Assembly: GCA_035690425.1 (NCBI GenBank)
Contig: DASSKO010000109.1
Location: 12,931 to 76,930, forward strand
Length of the DNA: 64,000 nt
DNA from: DASSKO01 sp035690425
GTDB taxonomy: Bacteria; Actinomycetota; Actinomycetes; Propionibacteriales; Nocardioidaceae
Reading direction: 5' to 3'
A program made the position numbers and the translations under genes. Below are positions 1 through 9,156 of this stretch, in pieces. Position 1 is the stretch's first letter. The number at the start of each line of letters is the position of its first letter. The notes below the pieces were generated by a model, which saw nothing but the letters and a program-made list of their open reading frames with translations, was not told where the DNA came from and searched no databases.

Positions 1-302
1 CTGCTGGTGGTGTCATCGTCGGCGAGCCCCCGCATCTCGACCTCGACCCAGGAACCGCCGGGCGTCGTCGCGGACCACGAGGCCACCAGCTCCGAAAGGC
101 CGAACCCGCTGCGCACCTCCGGTGAGACCCAGCGGGCGTAATCATAGCTGCGGCGCGACCCGTCACCGTGCGGATCGATGTAGTCGCGCACACCGACTGG
201 CGCAGCCATCCCCAGCCCATCGTCGGTGACCGTGGTGCCGTGCGCCGTCCCGTCCCGGAAGGTCGCCGGCCGGCTCCACGAGGTGTACGCGACGTTGCGC
301 AC
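1..302 (-). CDS. Peptidase C39 family protein, N-terminal part (runs off the left edge)
   Basis: Only the first 100 residues are present. The translation contains a stretch reading SYDYARWVSP followed by GFGLSELVASW, which resembles the N-terminal half of actinobacterial secreted C39-type cysteine peptidase family proteins. No catalytic residues fall in the visible part. The start chosen is GTG at 302, preceded by a GGGAGGA ribosome site. The frame stays open further upstream to a CTG overlapping the thioredoxin stop, but no ATG, GTG or TTG lies between. It follows the thioredoxin gene on the same strand by about 45 bases and may be co-transcribed with it. The family assignment is from sequence resemblance only. 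Confidence 0.55.
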   Translation of the reverse strand, partial: MRNVAYTSWSRPATFRDGTAHGTTVTDDGLGMAAPVGVRDYIDPHGDGSRRSYDYARWVSPEVRSGFGLSELVASWSATTPGGSWVEVEMRGLADDDTTS

Positions 303-346
303 CGACTCCTCCCAGTTGCCGGCTTGAGGACGGTCGAGCGCGGTGG

Positions 347-709
347 TCAGCGGCCCGCGTCGGCCATCTTGGCCCGCACGTCCTCCATGTCCAGCGCTCG
401 CACCGCGTCGATCAGCTGCTGCAGCGCCGGCGCCGGCAGCGCACCCGCCTCGCGGTAGACCAGGACACCCTCACGGAAGGCCATCAGCGTCGGGATCGAG
501 GTGATCTGCGCCTGCGTCGCGATTGCCTGCTCGGCCTCGGTGTCGACCTTGGCGAAGGCGATGTCGTCGTGCTGCTCGGACGCGGACTCGAAGATCGGCG
601 CGAACGAACGGCACGGACCGCACCACTCCGCCCAGAAGTCGACCAGGACGATGTCGTTGCCGGTGACGGTCTGCTCGAAGTTCTCCGCGGTGGCGGTGAT
701 CGTCGTCAT
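347..709 (-). CDS. trxA: Thioredoxin
   Basis: A 120-residue single-domain thioredoxin that reduces protein disulfides in the cytoplasm. The redox-active motif WCGPC is at residues 29-33, preceded by VLVDFWAEWC, and the conserved cis-proline region TSIPTLMAFREG follows at about residue 73. ATG at 709 is chosen because GGAGGAG lies just upstream and the protein then matches the usual thioredoxin length; longer in-frame readings are not thioredoxin-like. It is divergent from the alpha/beta hydrolase gene at 798. Which disulfide it serves cannot be read from the sequence. Confidence 0.9.
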   Translation of the reverse strand: MTTITATAENFEQTVTGNDIVLVDFWAEWCGPCRSFAPIFESASEQHDDIAFAKVDTEAEQAIATQAQITSIPTLMAFREGVLVYREAGALPAPALQQLIDAVRALDMEDVRAKMADAGR

Positions 710-797
710 CCGTGCGCTCCTCCGGATCAAAGGGAAAGGTCGGTCCTCGTTGTAGCCATCCACGCTGGGCAGATATTCCTGCGCGTAGGCTGCCGCG

Positions 798-1589
798 GTG
801 ACCAGCTCACCCGACCGGCACGTGCTCGACCGGCCGCGGCTCGACGTCGTCCATGGCCGGCCGGACTCGGCCGCCGACCTCGTCGTGGTCGCGCACGGCG
901 GGCAGGACAAGTCGCTCGACGACGCGCACGAGCGGCGGCCCAGCCTGCTGCGGATGTGGCCGTTCGTCGCCGCGGCGCACGCGGGAGCACCGGCGGCCGC
1001 GGTGGCGCTGCTGCGCTACCGCTTCCGCGGCTGGAACGGCCCGGACGCGCACGCGATGGCCGACCTGCGCACGGTGTTGGACGGCCTGCCTCCGTCGGTC
1101 GAGCGGATCGTGCTGGTCGGTCACTCGATGGGTGGCCGGGCGGTGCTGCGCTGTGGAGACGACCCGCGCGTGGTCGGCGTACTCGCGCTGGCGCCGTGGT
1201 TGCCGGAGGCAGAGCCCACGACGGATCTGCGCGGCCGTGTCGTCGTGACCGCCCACGGGGTGCAGGACCGGATGACCGACCCGCGCGGCACGGCACAGTT
1301 CGTCGTCCGGCTGCGCCGGCACGGCGTGCGGGTGGCCGAGTTGGCGGTCGAGGCCGACACCCATGCGCTGCTGCACCGGCACGGCGACTGGGCCGAGCTG
1401 GTACGGCGTTTCGTCGGCGGGTGTATCGGTGGCGCCGAGATCGACCCGCTGCTCACCGAGGCGCTCAGCGACGATCCGTCCCGTCCGGCCGTGCTGCTCC
1501 CCCGATGGAGCGACGCCCACGGCCGACTCGGTGCCGTGCTGAGCATCGCGCGGGCCCGGATGGCTCGCCGGTCCACACGAGGCGGCTGA
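798..1589 (+). CDS. Alpha/beta hydrolase
   Basis: A 263-residue alpha/beta-hydrolase-fold protein. The nucleophile elbow GHSMGG is visible with serine near residue 110, an early HGG oxyanion-type loop lies near residue 33, and a candidate catalytic histidine sits in the segment ADTHALLH near residue 190. This places it among serine hydrolases, but nothing identifies the substrate. The first roughly 210 residues form the hydrolase; the remaining tail is proline- and arginine-rich and unassigned. The start is GTG at 798. It ends about 75 bases before the lipid operon on the same strand, so it may share its transcription. Confidence 0.75.
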   Translation: MTSSPDRHVLDRPRLDVVHGRPDSAADLVVVAHGGQDKSLDDAHERRPSLLRMWPFVAAAHAGAPAAAVALLRYRFRGWNGPDAHAMADLRTVLDGLPPSVERIVLVGHSMGGRAVLRCGDDPRVVGVLALAPWLPEAEPTTDLRGRVVVTAHGVQDRMTDPRGTAQFVVRLRRHGVRVAELAVEADTHALLHRHGDWAELVRRFVGGCIGGAEIDPLLTEALSDDPSRPAVLLPRWSDAHGRLGAVLSIARARMARRSTRGG

Positions 1590-1662
1590 CGAGAGGACCC
1601 AGATTGAGCAGACAACCACGTGTGTGGCGCAGCACACACATCCGTGGCGGCCGCGGCACCGA

Positions 1663-2970
1663 ATGCCTAATGTGAGACCCGATACCGCGGACGCGGCAGA
1701 TGCATCCGAGCGCTCCACCGTTGCCGTCGTCGGCTCCGGCGTCGCCGGGCTGACCGCTGCGTACCTGCTGCAGCGCCGCTACGACGTCACCCTGTTCGAG
1801 GCCGCCGACCGGCTCGGCGGCCACGCACACACCCATCAGCTCGCCACTCGCGCCGGCGGCGCGCTCGCCGTGGACAGCGGCTTCATCGTGCACAACGACC
1901 GCACCTACCCCCACCTGCGTCGGCTGTTTGGCGAGCTCGGCGTGGCGGTCCAGCCCACCGAGATGAGCATGAGCATCCGCTGCGAGGGCTGCGGCCTCGA
2001 GTACGCCGGGGGGCGTGGCGCGAAGGGCATCATCGCGCAGCGGCGCCGGGTGGCCGACCCACGGTTCTGGTCGCTGCTGGTGCAGGTGCGGCGGTTCCAC
2101 GCCATGGCATCGAAGTTTCTGCGCACCGCGCCCGAGGACGACCTCACGACCTACGGCGACTTCCTCACCCGGCACGGGTTCGGTGCACACTTCGTGCAGC
2201 ATTACGCCGTACCCGTCGTGTCGTGCGTGTGGTCCGCCGGGCATCAGACCGCGCTGCAGTACCCGGCGCGCTACCTCTTCGCGTTCCTGGACCACCACGG
2301 GATGCTGGCCGTGAAGGGTGCACCGCAGTGGTACACCGTGACCGGCGGTTCCCGGACCTACGTCGATCGGCTGGCGGCCACCCTCGACCGGGTGCGCACC
2401 GCTACACCGGTCCGCGACATCACCCGCAAGCCCGACGCGGTCGAGCTACGCGACGCGGGCGACCGGGTGCACCGGGCAGACCGGGTGGTGATCGCCACCC
2501 ATGCCGACCAGGCCCTGCAGCTGCTGACCGACCCGACCGACGCCGAGCGCGACGTTCTCGGCGCGTTCGGCTACTCCACCAACGACACGCTGCTGCACAC
2601 TGACGCCCGGATCCTGCCCCGCGCGCGGCAGGCGAAGGCATCCTGGAACTACCTGATGACCTCGTGTACCGCTCGACCCGAGGCCACACTGGTGAGCTAC
2701 TGGATGAACCGCCTGCACGGCCACGCCGGCGAGCGCGACTACGTCGTCACGCTGAACGGGCGCGACCGCGTCGACCCCGCGAGCGTGCTCGCCGAGATGA
2801 GCTACGACCACCCGCTCTACACACCTGAGTCGGTCGCGGCTCAGCGCCGGCTGCCCGAGCTCGACACCGACGTGACCGCCTTCGCCGGCGCCTACCACGG
2901 CTGGGGGTTCCACGAGGACGGCTGCCGCTCCGGCGTGCAGGTGGCCCGAAGGTTCGGAGTGGACTGGTGA
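1663..2970 (+). CDS. FAD-dependent amine-oxidase-like oxidoreductase
   Basis: About 435 residues with an N-terminal dinucleotide-binding motif VAVVGSGVAGLTAAYLLQ and the acidic ribose-binding end FEAADRLGGHAHT, typical of NAD(P)-binding amine oxidoreductases. It is the first gene of a tight three-gene set with a DUF1365 protein (GTGA overlap) and a CFA-synthase-like methyltransferase (ATGA overlap). This combination recurs in bacteria and is linked to modification of unsaturated acyl chains in membrane lipids. The exact reaction here (desaturation, furan or methylated fatty acid formation) is inference. The start is uncertain: ATG 1663, GTG 1624 and GTG 1672 are all in frame and none has a good ribosome site. 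Confidence 0.8.
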   Translation: MPNVRPDTADAADASERSTVAVVGSGVAGLTAAYLLQRRYDVTLFEAADRLGGHAHTHQLATRAGGALAVDSGFIVHNDRTYPHLRRLFGELGVAVQPTEMSMSIRCEGCGLEYAGGRGAKGIIAQRRRVADPRFWSLLVQVRRFHAMASKFLRTAPEDDLTTYGDFLTRHGFGAHFVQHYAVPVVSCVWSAGHQTALQYPARYLFAFLDHHGMLAVKGAPQWYTVTGGSRTYVDRLAATLDRVRTATPVRDITRKPDAVELRDAGDRVHRADRVVIATHADQALQLLTDPTDAERDVLGAFGYSTNDTLLHTDARILPRARQAKASWNYLMTSCTARPEATLVSYWMNRLHGHAGERDYVVTLNGRDRVDPASVLAEMSYDHPLYTPESVAAQRRLPELDTDVTAFAGAYHGWGFHEDGCRSGVQVARRFGVDW

Positions 2971-3758
2971 GGCCGCCCGACGGCCCGGCCTACGACCTGG
3001 CCGGCGACCGGCCCGTGCTGCCCGGCCCCCCCGTGCTGCCTGCGATCGTCGACGGCCAGGTGAGCCACCAACGGCACCAGCCGTTCCGGCGACGGTTCCG
3101 ACACCGGGCCTACCAGTGGCTGGTCGACCTCGACGACCTCCCGCGGCTGCCACCCCTGCTCCGCCCGCTGGCGTCGTTCCGGGCGGCCGACCATCTCGGC
3201 GACCCGGACCGGTCGATCAAACACAACGTGGAGCACTTCCTCGCGCTGCACGGCGTCGACCTCACCGGCGGACGGGTGCTGATGCTCGCGAACGCCCGCG
3301 TGGTCGGGTACGTCTTCGACCCGCTGTCGGTGTACTGGTGCTACGCGGCCGACGGCACGCTCGCGTGCGTCGTGGCCGAGGTGCACAACACCTACGGGGA
3401 ACGGCACGCCTACCTGCTCCGGCCGGGCGAGCGCGGTGCCGCGAACACCGACAAGCGCTTCTACGTTTCTCCGTTCTTCGACGTCAGCGGCCACTACGAG
3501 ATGCGCTTCGAGCTCACCCCGGACACCGTCGAGACGGTGATCGTGCTGCACCACGACGGCCGGCGGAGCCTCACCGCCACCTTCACCGGCCGTCCCAGGC
3601 CGGCGACTAGGCGGACGGTGCTGGGGGTATCGGTTCGGCACCCGGCGATGCCGCTTCGCGTCAGCGCGCTGATCAGGTGGCACGGCATCAAGCTATGGGC
3701 CCGCGGGTTGCCCGTCGTACCCCGCACACCGCACGAGCACCAGGAGGGTGTCCGATGA
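2967..3758 (+). CDS. DUF1365 domain-containing protein
   Basis: A 263-residue protein of the DUF1365 family, recognised by segments such as HRRFRHRAYQW-like near residue 43 (here RFRHRAYQWLVDLDDLP) and FDPLSVYWCY near residue 114. The family has no settled biochemical role but is nearly always encoded beside a flavin oxidoreductase and a CFA-synthase-like methyltransferase, as here, so it is presumed to take part in the same lipid modification. The GTG start overlaps the stop of the oxidoreductase (GTGA), and its own stop overlaps the next start (ATGA). All three proteins are therefore translationally coupled. No signal peptide is seen. Confidence 0.85.
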   Translation: MRPPDGPAYDLAGDRPVLPGPPVLPAIVDGQVSHQRHQPFRRRFRHRAYQWLVDLDDLPRLPPLLRPLASFRAADHLGDPDRSIKHNVEHFLALHGVDLTGGRVLMLANARVVGYVFDPLSVYWCYAADGTLACVVAEVHNTYGERHAYLLRPGERGAANTDKRFYVSPFFDVSGHYEMRFELTPDTVETVIVLHHDGRRSLTATFTGRPRPATRRTVLGVSVRHPAMPLRVSALIRWHGIKLWARGLPVVPRTPHEHQEGVR

Positions 3759-5029
3759 CCCTGACCGACCGAGGAGCGACCAGCCAGCCGGTCGACGGCG
3801 AGGTATGGCCCGCCGTGACCACCGCACCGCAGGCTCCCCTGGCGGGCGCGGTCGCCGGTGCGATCTTCCGTCGTGCGGTCCGCCGGGTGCCGGTGCGAGT
3901 CACGCTGCCGGACGGACGGCAGATCGGTGCCGGCGACGCCGGCACACCGGAGATGGTGGTGCGGCATCCGGGAGACCTGTACGCCCGGCTGGGCGCGGAC
4001 CTGCGGATCGGCTTCGGGGAGGCCTACATGGCCGGCGACTGGGCCCCCGGTCCGGGGACCGACCTGGCCGACCTGCTGACACCGTTCGCGGCCCGGCTGA
4101 CCCGGCTGGTGCCCAAGCCGCTGCAGCATCTGCGCGGCCTGGTCGACCAGCGGCTCCCGTCGCACGAGGCCAACACGGTCGAGGGCGCCCGCGACAACAT
4201 CTCGCGCCACTACGACCTGTCCAACGACCTGTTCGCGGCCTTCCTCGACCCCACGATGACGTACTCGGCGGGCTGGTTCGCCGACCTCGACTCACCGGAC
4301 CCGCGAAACCTCGAGGCCGCACAGCTGCACAAGATCGACGGCATCCTCGACTACGCCGGTGTCACGGACGGCACCCGGGTGCTCGAGATCGGCACCGGCT
4401 GGGGAGCGCTGGCCATCCGCGCCGCCCGTCGCGGCGCGCACGTCACCTCGGTCACGATCTCCAGTGAGCAACGAGATCTAGCCCAGCAGCGGATCGCCGA
4501 TGCCGGAGTATCGGACTCCGTGGACGTGCGGTTGCAGGACTACCGCGAGGTCGAGGGACGCTTCGACGCCGTCGTCAGCGTGGAGATGATCGAGGCGGTC
4601 GGCGAGGAGTTCTGGCCGACGTACTTCACCATGCTCGACCGCGTGCTCGCGCCCGGCGGCCGGGTCGGGCTGCAGGCGATCACGATGGACCATGATCGGA
4701 TGCTGGCGACCCGCCGCTCCTACGGCTGGATCCAGAAGTACATCTTCCCCGGCGGCCTGATCCCGTCGCTGCAGGCGATCAACGACCACCTCGACCGCTA
4801 TACCCGGCTCACCGTCGTGGAGCAACGTGAGCTGGGGCGGCACTACGCGGAGACGCTGCACCACTGGCGGGACCGGTTCCTCGCCAACTGGCCGCACATC
4901 TCCGGTCTCGGCTTCGACGACACGTTCCGCCGGCTCTGGGAGTTCTATCTCGCCTACTGCGAGGCGGGCTTTCGCACCGGCTACCTGAAGGTCCGCCAGC
5001 TCTCCATCGCTCCGCGCCCGGCGTCCTGA
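3755..5029 (+). CDS. Cyclopropane-fatty-acyl-phospholipid synthase family methyltransferase
   Basis: A 424-residue SAM-dependent methyltransferase acting on unsaturated acyl chains of phospholipids. The family signature NISRHYDLSNDLFAAFLD is near residue 149, YSAGWF follows, and SAM motif I reads VLEIGTGWGALAIRAA. The N-terminal portion corresponds to the lipid-binding domain of CFA synthases. The ATG overlaps the DUF1365 stop and is preceded by AGGAGGG. Family members make cyclopropane, 10-methyl or furan-precursor acyl chains. The flavin oxidoreductase upstream favours a product needing an extra redox step, but sequence alone does not decide which. Confidence 0.88.
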   Translation: MTLTDRGATSQPVDGEVWPAVTTAPQAPLAGAVAGAIFRRAVRRVPVRVTLPDGRQIGAGDAGTPEMVVRHPGDLYARLGADLRIGFGEAYMAGDWAPGPGTDLADLLTPFAARLTRLVPKPLQHLRGLVDQRLPSHEANTVEGARDNISRHYDLSNDLFAAFLDPTMTYSAGWFADLDSPDPRNLEAAQLHKIDGILDYAGVTDGTRVLEIGTGWGALAIRAARRGAHVTSVTISSEQRDLAQQRIADAGVSDSVDVRLQDYREVEGRFDAVVSVEMIEAVGEEFWPTYFTMLDRVLAPGGRVGLQAITMDHDRMLATRRSYGWIQKYIFPGGLIPSLQAINDHLDRYTRLTVVEQRELGRHYAETLHHWRDRFLANWPHISGLGFDDTFRRLWEFYLAYCEAGFRTGYLKVRQLSIAPRPAS

Positions 5030-5069
5030 GGTTCGTCACGGGGTGGCAGCCGCCCAGTCAGGTGAGCTG

Positions 5070-8021
5070 CTACTCCCAGAAGACCCGGTCGATGACCTGC
5101 CGCGCGCGCCGGGTGGTGCGCAGATAGTCGTCGAAGAGCGCCTCGGCCCCGTCGGAGCCGTAGCCACACACGTGCGCCACCCGTGCCCGCTCCTTCGGCT
5201 CCCGTGGCAGCGAATCGGACCGGCGGGTGCGCACCAGCATCATCGCGTTGCGCACCCGACTGACCGTGCGCCACGCCTCGCTCAGCGTCTCCGCGTCGTC
5301 GGTTTCGATCAGCTCCGCCGCGGCGGCGGCCTGCAGCGCCCGGATCGTGCGGGTGGTGCGCAGCCCGTCGACCGTGCCGGCGTGCTGCATCTGCAACAGC
5401 TGCGCGGTCCACTCGATGTCGGCGAGCCCGCCGCGGCCCAGCTTGGTGTGGGTGGCGGGGTCGGCACCCCGCGGCAGCCGTTCCGCGTCGATCCGCGCCT
5501 TGACCCGGCGCACCTCCGCGGCCTCCCGCGCGGAGAGCCCGTCGGCCGGCCACCGCAGCGGGTCGATCAGCGCGGCGAACCGCCGCTGCAGGTCAGGATT
5601 CCCGCACAGCGGCTCGGCGCGCAGCAGTGCCTGTGCCTCCCAGGTCTGCGACCAGCGCGAGTAGTAGGCCCGGTACGACGCGAGTGAGCGGACCAGTGGC
5701 CCCTGCTTGCCTTCCGGCCGCAGATCGGCGTCGACTGACAGCGGCGGGTCCGCGGCGGGCAGCGCCAGCAGCCGGCGCATCTCCTGCGCCACCTCCAGCG
5801 CCGCCTGTTGGGACTCGCGCTCCCCCGCCGCGGGCGTCGGCTCGTGCACGAACAGCACGTCGGCGTCGGAGGCGTAGTTCAGCTCGTGTCCACCCAGCCG
5901 GCCCATCGCGATGATCGCCATCGTGGTCGGCAGGGGCGTGCGGCGCTCCGCCTCAACGGCGGCGACCGCCGTAGCCAGCGCACCCGACAAGGTGGCGGCG
6001 GTGAGATCGCTGAGGCTCTCCCCGACCTTCTCCACGTCGAGCAGGCCGAGCAGGTCGGCCGCGGCGCAGCGAAACAGCTCACGCCGCCGGATCGCCCGCA
6101 CGCTGTGGATGGCCTTGACCGGGTCGTCGTGACGCCGGGCGGCCGCGAGCATGTCGGACTCGACCTGCTCGCGGCCGCGCGGCGTCAGCTCGGCGTCCGA
6201 GGCCAGCAGCGCCACCGTCTCGGGGGCACGCAGGACCAGGTCGGTGGCATAGCCGCTCGACGCGAGCACCGACGCCATGCGCTCGGCCAGCAGGTCGTCG
6301 TCGCGCAGCCGGCGCAGATACCACTGCGCGGTGCCCAGTGCGTCGGAGACCTTGCGGAACGCCAGCAGCCCGGCATCGGGGTCGGCCGCGTCGGCGAACC
6401 AGCCGAGCATCACCGGCAGCAGCTGGCGCTGGATCGCGGCGGTGCGCGACACACCTGCGGTCAGCGCCTCGATATGGCGCAGCGCCCCCGCCGGGTCGAC
6501 GTACCCGAGGGCCGTCAGCCGCGCCCGCGCGGCCTGCGGCGCCAGCCGCACCTCGTCCCCCGGCAGCTCGGCCACCGCGGCGAGGAGGGGCCGGTAGAAC
6601 AGTTTCTCGTGCAGCCGGTGCACCTCCCGGCGGTGCCGCTTCCACTCCCGCACCAGCGCATCGGCGGCCGGCTTCGCGAGTCCCATCGACCGGCCGAGCC
6701 TGCGCAGGTCGTCGCCGGACTCGGGTACCACGTGGGTACGCCGGAGCTGCTGCAGCTGGATGCGGTGCTCGAGAGTACGCAGGAAGCGGTAGGAATCCCC
6801 CAGCGCGGCACCGTCCTCACGTCCGACGTACCCGGCTCCGGTCAACGCAGCGAGGGCAACCAGAGTGGTCCCGCTGCGTAGGCGCTCGTCGGTGCGCCCG
6901 TGCACGAGCTGCAGCAGCTGGACGGCGAACTCCACGTCGCGCAGACCACCCGTGCCGAGCTTGAGCTGGCGGTCCTCCTCGCGGGCGGGGATGTGCTCCA
7001 GCACCCGGCGGCGCATCGCCTGCACCTCCGACACGAAGCCGTCGCGGTCGGCCGCCTCCCACACCAGCGGCATGATCGCTTCGACGTACTCGCGGCCGAG
7101 GCCCGGGTCGCCCGCGATCGGGCGTGCCTTGAGCAGCGCCTGGAACTCCCACGTCTTGGCCCACCGCTGGTAATAGCTGCGGTGGCTGCCCAGCGTGCGC
7201 ACCAGCGGCGCGGACTTTCCCTCGGGCCGAAGCGCGGCGTCGACGGGCCAGATCGTGCCCTCGGCCGTGTGCTCGGAACAGATCCGGATCAGGTGCCCCG
7301 CGAGCAGGCTGGCGTTTCGCAGCGCGCGGTCCTCGTCGCAGCCTGGCGCCGCCTCGGCCACGAAGATCACGTCGACGTCGCTGACGTAGTTGAGCTCGCG
7401 GCCACCGCACTTGCCCATGCCGATCACCGCCAGCCGGCAGGTGTCGGCCCGCTCCCCCAGCTGGCTGCGCGCGATGGTCAGCGCCGCCTCGAGCGTGCCC
7501 GCCGCGAGATTCGCCAGCTCGTCCCCGACCTCCTCCATGCTCAGCTCACCGGTCAGGTCACACGCCACCAGCTGCAGCAGCAGACGGCGGTAGGTGACCC
7601 GCAGTGCGTCCACCGCGGCGTGCTCCTCCTCGACGTCGGCGACCACACCGACCAGCTCGGCCCGGAGCGCGGCAGCGTCCGGCCGGCACGACCCGAGCTC
7701 GGGTCCGGCCAGCTCGTGCCACTGCTCGGGATGACGGGCCAGGTGGTCGCCGAGTGCGGTGCTCAGGCCGAGTACGGCGAGCAGACGTGTCCGCAGCGCA
7801 TGGTCGTGCGAGAGCTGCCGCAACAGCTCGGCGGAGTCATCGGCATGCTCGACCAGGCGACCGAGCGAGCGCAGTGCCCGGTCCGGGGACGCGGCGGTCG
7901 CGAGCGCGGCGAGCAGGTCGTCCGACAGCCCTGGCACAGCGTCGAGGTCGCGCAGCGCCGACTCGGCGTCCTCGAACCCCAGCCGCGCCAACCGTCCCGC
8001 GGTCGTCTGTGTGCGCGTCAC
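5070..8021 (-). CDS. glnE: Bifunctional glutamine synthetase adenylyltransferase/deadenylylase
   Basis: A 983-residue GlnE that adds AMP to, and removes it from, glutamine synthetase according to nitrogen status. Both nucleotidyltransferase domains are visible: GGRELNYVSDVDVIFV near residue 205 in the adenylyl-removing half and GGHELNYASDADVLFV near residue 705 in the adenylylating half. Each carries the metal-binding D-x-D pair. GTG at 8021 gives the normal family length; the frame stays open upstream only by overlap with the amidotransferase gene. It lies 5 bases after that gene and downstream of a GlnA2-type synthetase that appears not to carry the target tyrosine, so its substrate is probably another GlnA elsewhere. 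Confidence 0.93.
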   Translation of the reverse strand: MTRTQTTAGRLARLGFEDAESALRDLDAVPGLSDDLLAALATAASPDRALRSLGRLVEHADDSAELLRQLSHDHALRTRLLAVLGLSTALGDHLARHPEQWHELAGPELGSCRPDAAALRAELVGVVADVEEEHAAVDALRVTYRRLLLQLVACDLTGELSMEEVGDELANLAAGTLEAALTIARSQLGERADTCRLAVIGMGKCGGRELNYVSDVDVIFVAEAAPGCDEDRALRNASLLAGHLIRICSEHTAEGTIWPVDAALRPEGKSAPLVRTLGSHRSYYQRWAKTWEFQALLKARPIAGDPGLGREYVEAIMPLVWEAADRDGFVSEVQAMRRRVLEHIPAREEDRQLKLGTGGLRDVEFAVQLLQLVHGRTDERLRSGTTLVALAALTGAGYVGREDGAALGDSYRFLRTLEHRIQLQQLRRTHVVPESGDDLRRLGRSMGLAKPAADALVREWKRHRREVHRLHEKLFYRPLLAAVAELPGDEVRLAPQAARARLTALGYVDPAGALRHIEALTAGVSRTAAIQRQLLPVMLGWFADAADPDAGLLAFRKVSDALGTAQWYLRRLRDDDLLAERMASVLASSGYATDLVLRAPETVALLASDAELTPRGREQVESDMLAAARRHDDPVKAIHSVRAIRRRELFRCAAADLLGLLDVEKVGESLSDLTAATLSGALATAVAAVEAERRTPLPTTMAIIAMGRLGGHELNYASDADVLFVHEPTPAAGERESQQAALEVAQEMRRLLALPAADPPLSVDADLRPEGKQGPLVRSLASYRAYYSRWSQTWEAQALLRAEPLCGNPDLQRRFAALIDPLRWPADGLSAREAAEVRRVKARIDAERLPRGADPATHTKLGRGGLADIEWTAQLLQMQHAGTVDGLRTTRTIRALQAAAAAELIETDDAETLSEAWRTVSRVRNAMMLVRTRRSDSLPREPKERARVAHVCGYGSDGAEALFDDYLRTTRRARQVIDRVFWE

Positions 8022-8026
8022 CTGTC

Positions 8027-8767
8027 TCAGCCCAGCTGAGCGGCGAAGGCCTTGGCCATCGGCTGCCAGGTCTGCTGCAGCAGCAGCTCGTGGGCACGGA
8101 TCGCGTCCAACGCCTCGTCGGCTGTGGTGTCGGACGGCTCGCGCTTGCGCGCGGACGCAGCCCACCACGCGAAGACGTCGCCACCGACCTCGGGGTGGAA
8201 CTGCACGCCCCAGGCGCGCACGCCGAAGCGCACCACCTGCGCCGAACCGTCCGGCCCCGCGGCCAGCTGCTGAGCCTTCGGCGGCAGCCGCGTCGTGACG
8301 TCGTTGTTCCACTGCACCGCCACTGCCTCCCGTGGCACGCCGGCGCACAACGGGTCGTGAGCCGACTCCGCGCTCCATCCGACCGGCGTCAGACCGCTGG
8401 CCCGGCCGTGCGGGTTGACCCCGACGGCGCCACCGAGCGCAACGGTCATCAACTGGTGGCCGAGGCAGATCCCCCAGACCGGGGTGTCGGCGGCCACGGC
8501 CGCCGTGACCAGCTCCCGGGTCGGCGCCAGCCAAGGGTGCATCGCATCGTCGTTGGCGCCCATCTCGCCGCCGAGCACCAGCAGACCGGCGTGGTCGCGC
8601 AGGTCGCCCGGCAGCGTGTCACCGCGGTAGGGCCGCCGGACATCGAGGTCGACGCCCTCGGCACGCAGCCAGTCACCGACGTACTCGGGCGGGCAGCTGT
8701 CTTCGTGCTGGACGACGAGCACGCGGGGCGCGGACGATGGGCGCGGAGTCGATGGAGGTGCTGGCAC
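8027..8767 (-). CDS. Class I glutamine amidotransferase (GMP synthase-like)
   Basis: A 246-residue class I glutamine amidotransferase domain protein. The nucleophile region reads PVWGICLGHQLM with cysteine near residue 99, and the histidine-glutamate part of the triad is in GVQFHPEVGG near residue 190. No synthetase domain is attached, so the acceptor of the ammonia is unknown. Stand-alone proteins of this type are commonly annotated as GMP-synthase-like. The start is GTG at 8767. It sits between glnA2 and glnE on the same strand, 5 bases from glnE, which suggests a link to glutamine metabolism. Confidence 0.85.
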   Translation of the reverse strand: MPAPPSTPRPSSAPRVLVVQHEDSCPPEYVGDWLRAEGVDLDVRRPYRGDTLPGDLRDHAGLLVLGGEMGANDDAMHPWLAPTRELVTAAVAADTPVWGICLGHQLMTVALGGAVGVNPHGRASGLTPVGWSAESAHDPLCAGVPREAVAVQWNNDVTTRLPPKAQQLAAGPDGSAQVVRFGVRAWGVQFHPEVGGDVFAWWAASARKREPSDTTADEALDAIRAHELLLQQTWQPMAKAFAAQLG

Positions 8768-9156
8768 ACCTGCAGGTTAGCCAAGGTTCCCAGCCGAGCT
8801 TTCCCAGCCACCGCCCTTGCCGATGCGGTGAGCGTCTGGTTCGTCGAGCGCCGCGGGTACGCCGACGAGCCGGCCCGGTGCTGCGGGCTGACTGCTCGAC
8901 CGACTGCGTGCTGCTGCGGTCGCACGGTGGCCGGTTCGTGGGTTGGTTCGACGCCCCGCGGCCCGCTGAGGCCCTTCCTGCACCAGACCGACCTTCCTGC
9001 AGCGGCCGCACGCCCATTTGTCCGTTTTACAACATTCGCAGGGTGCCGCAGGTGCAGGAAGGTCGCGTGGGTGCAGGAAGAGCGGGGCCAACGACGGCGA
9101 TCCGCCCCAGCGTCGGAAGCCCACGACGGCGGGACGAGCCCGCCAGCGGCCGAGCG
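8768..9156. other. 389-base gap between glnA2 and the amidotransferase gene
   Basis: No gene is supported here. The region between two same-strand genes is dominated by a large imperfect inverted repeat (8974-9080, listed separately) with an A+T-rich loop. The left third, 8768-8973, has ordinary G+C and no clear promoter or ribosome site. Open frames across it are poor in coding character. Confidence 0.5.
8974..9080. repeat. Large imperfect inverted repeat (38-bp arms, 31-bp loop)
   Basis: The arms at 8974-9011 and 9043-9080 pair at most positions. Each arm contains two CTTCCTGCA-type units, so the motif occurs four times. The loop at 9012-9042 is A+T-rich compared with its surroundings and carries a small TTGT/ACAA pair. 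The transcript would fold into a long hairpin just after the glnA2 stop. It may act as a terminator, a processing barrier that sets the glnA2:glnE ratio, or be a small non-autonomous repeat element. Confidence 0.7.

Noticed and set aside
348..350. CTG start overlapping the thioredoxin stop for the C39 family gene
   Set aside because: A GTG at 302 in the same frame has a strong GGGAGGA site, which is a better start; the CTG parallel with the zinc-ribbon gene was therefore dropped.
5808..8039. Long plus-strand frames opposite glnE
   Set aside because: They mirror the GlnE coding frame and have no ribosome sites or domains.
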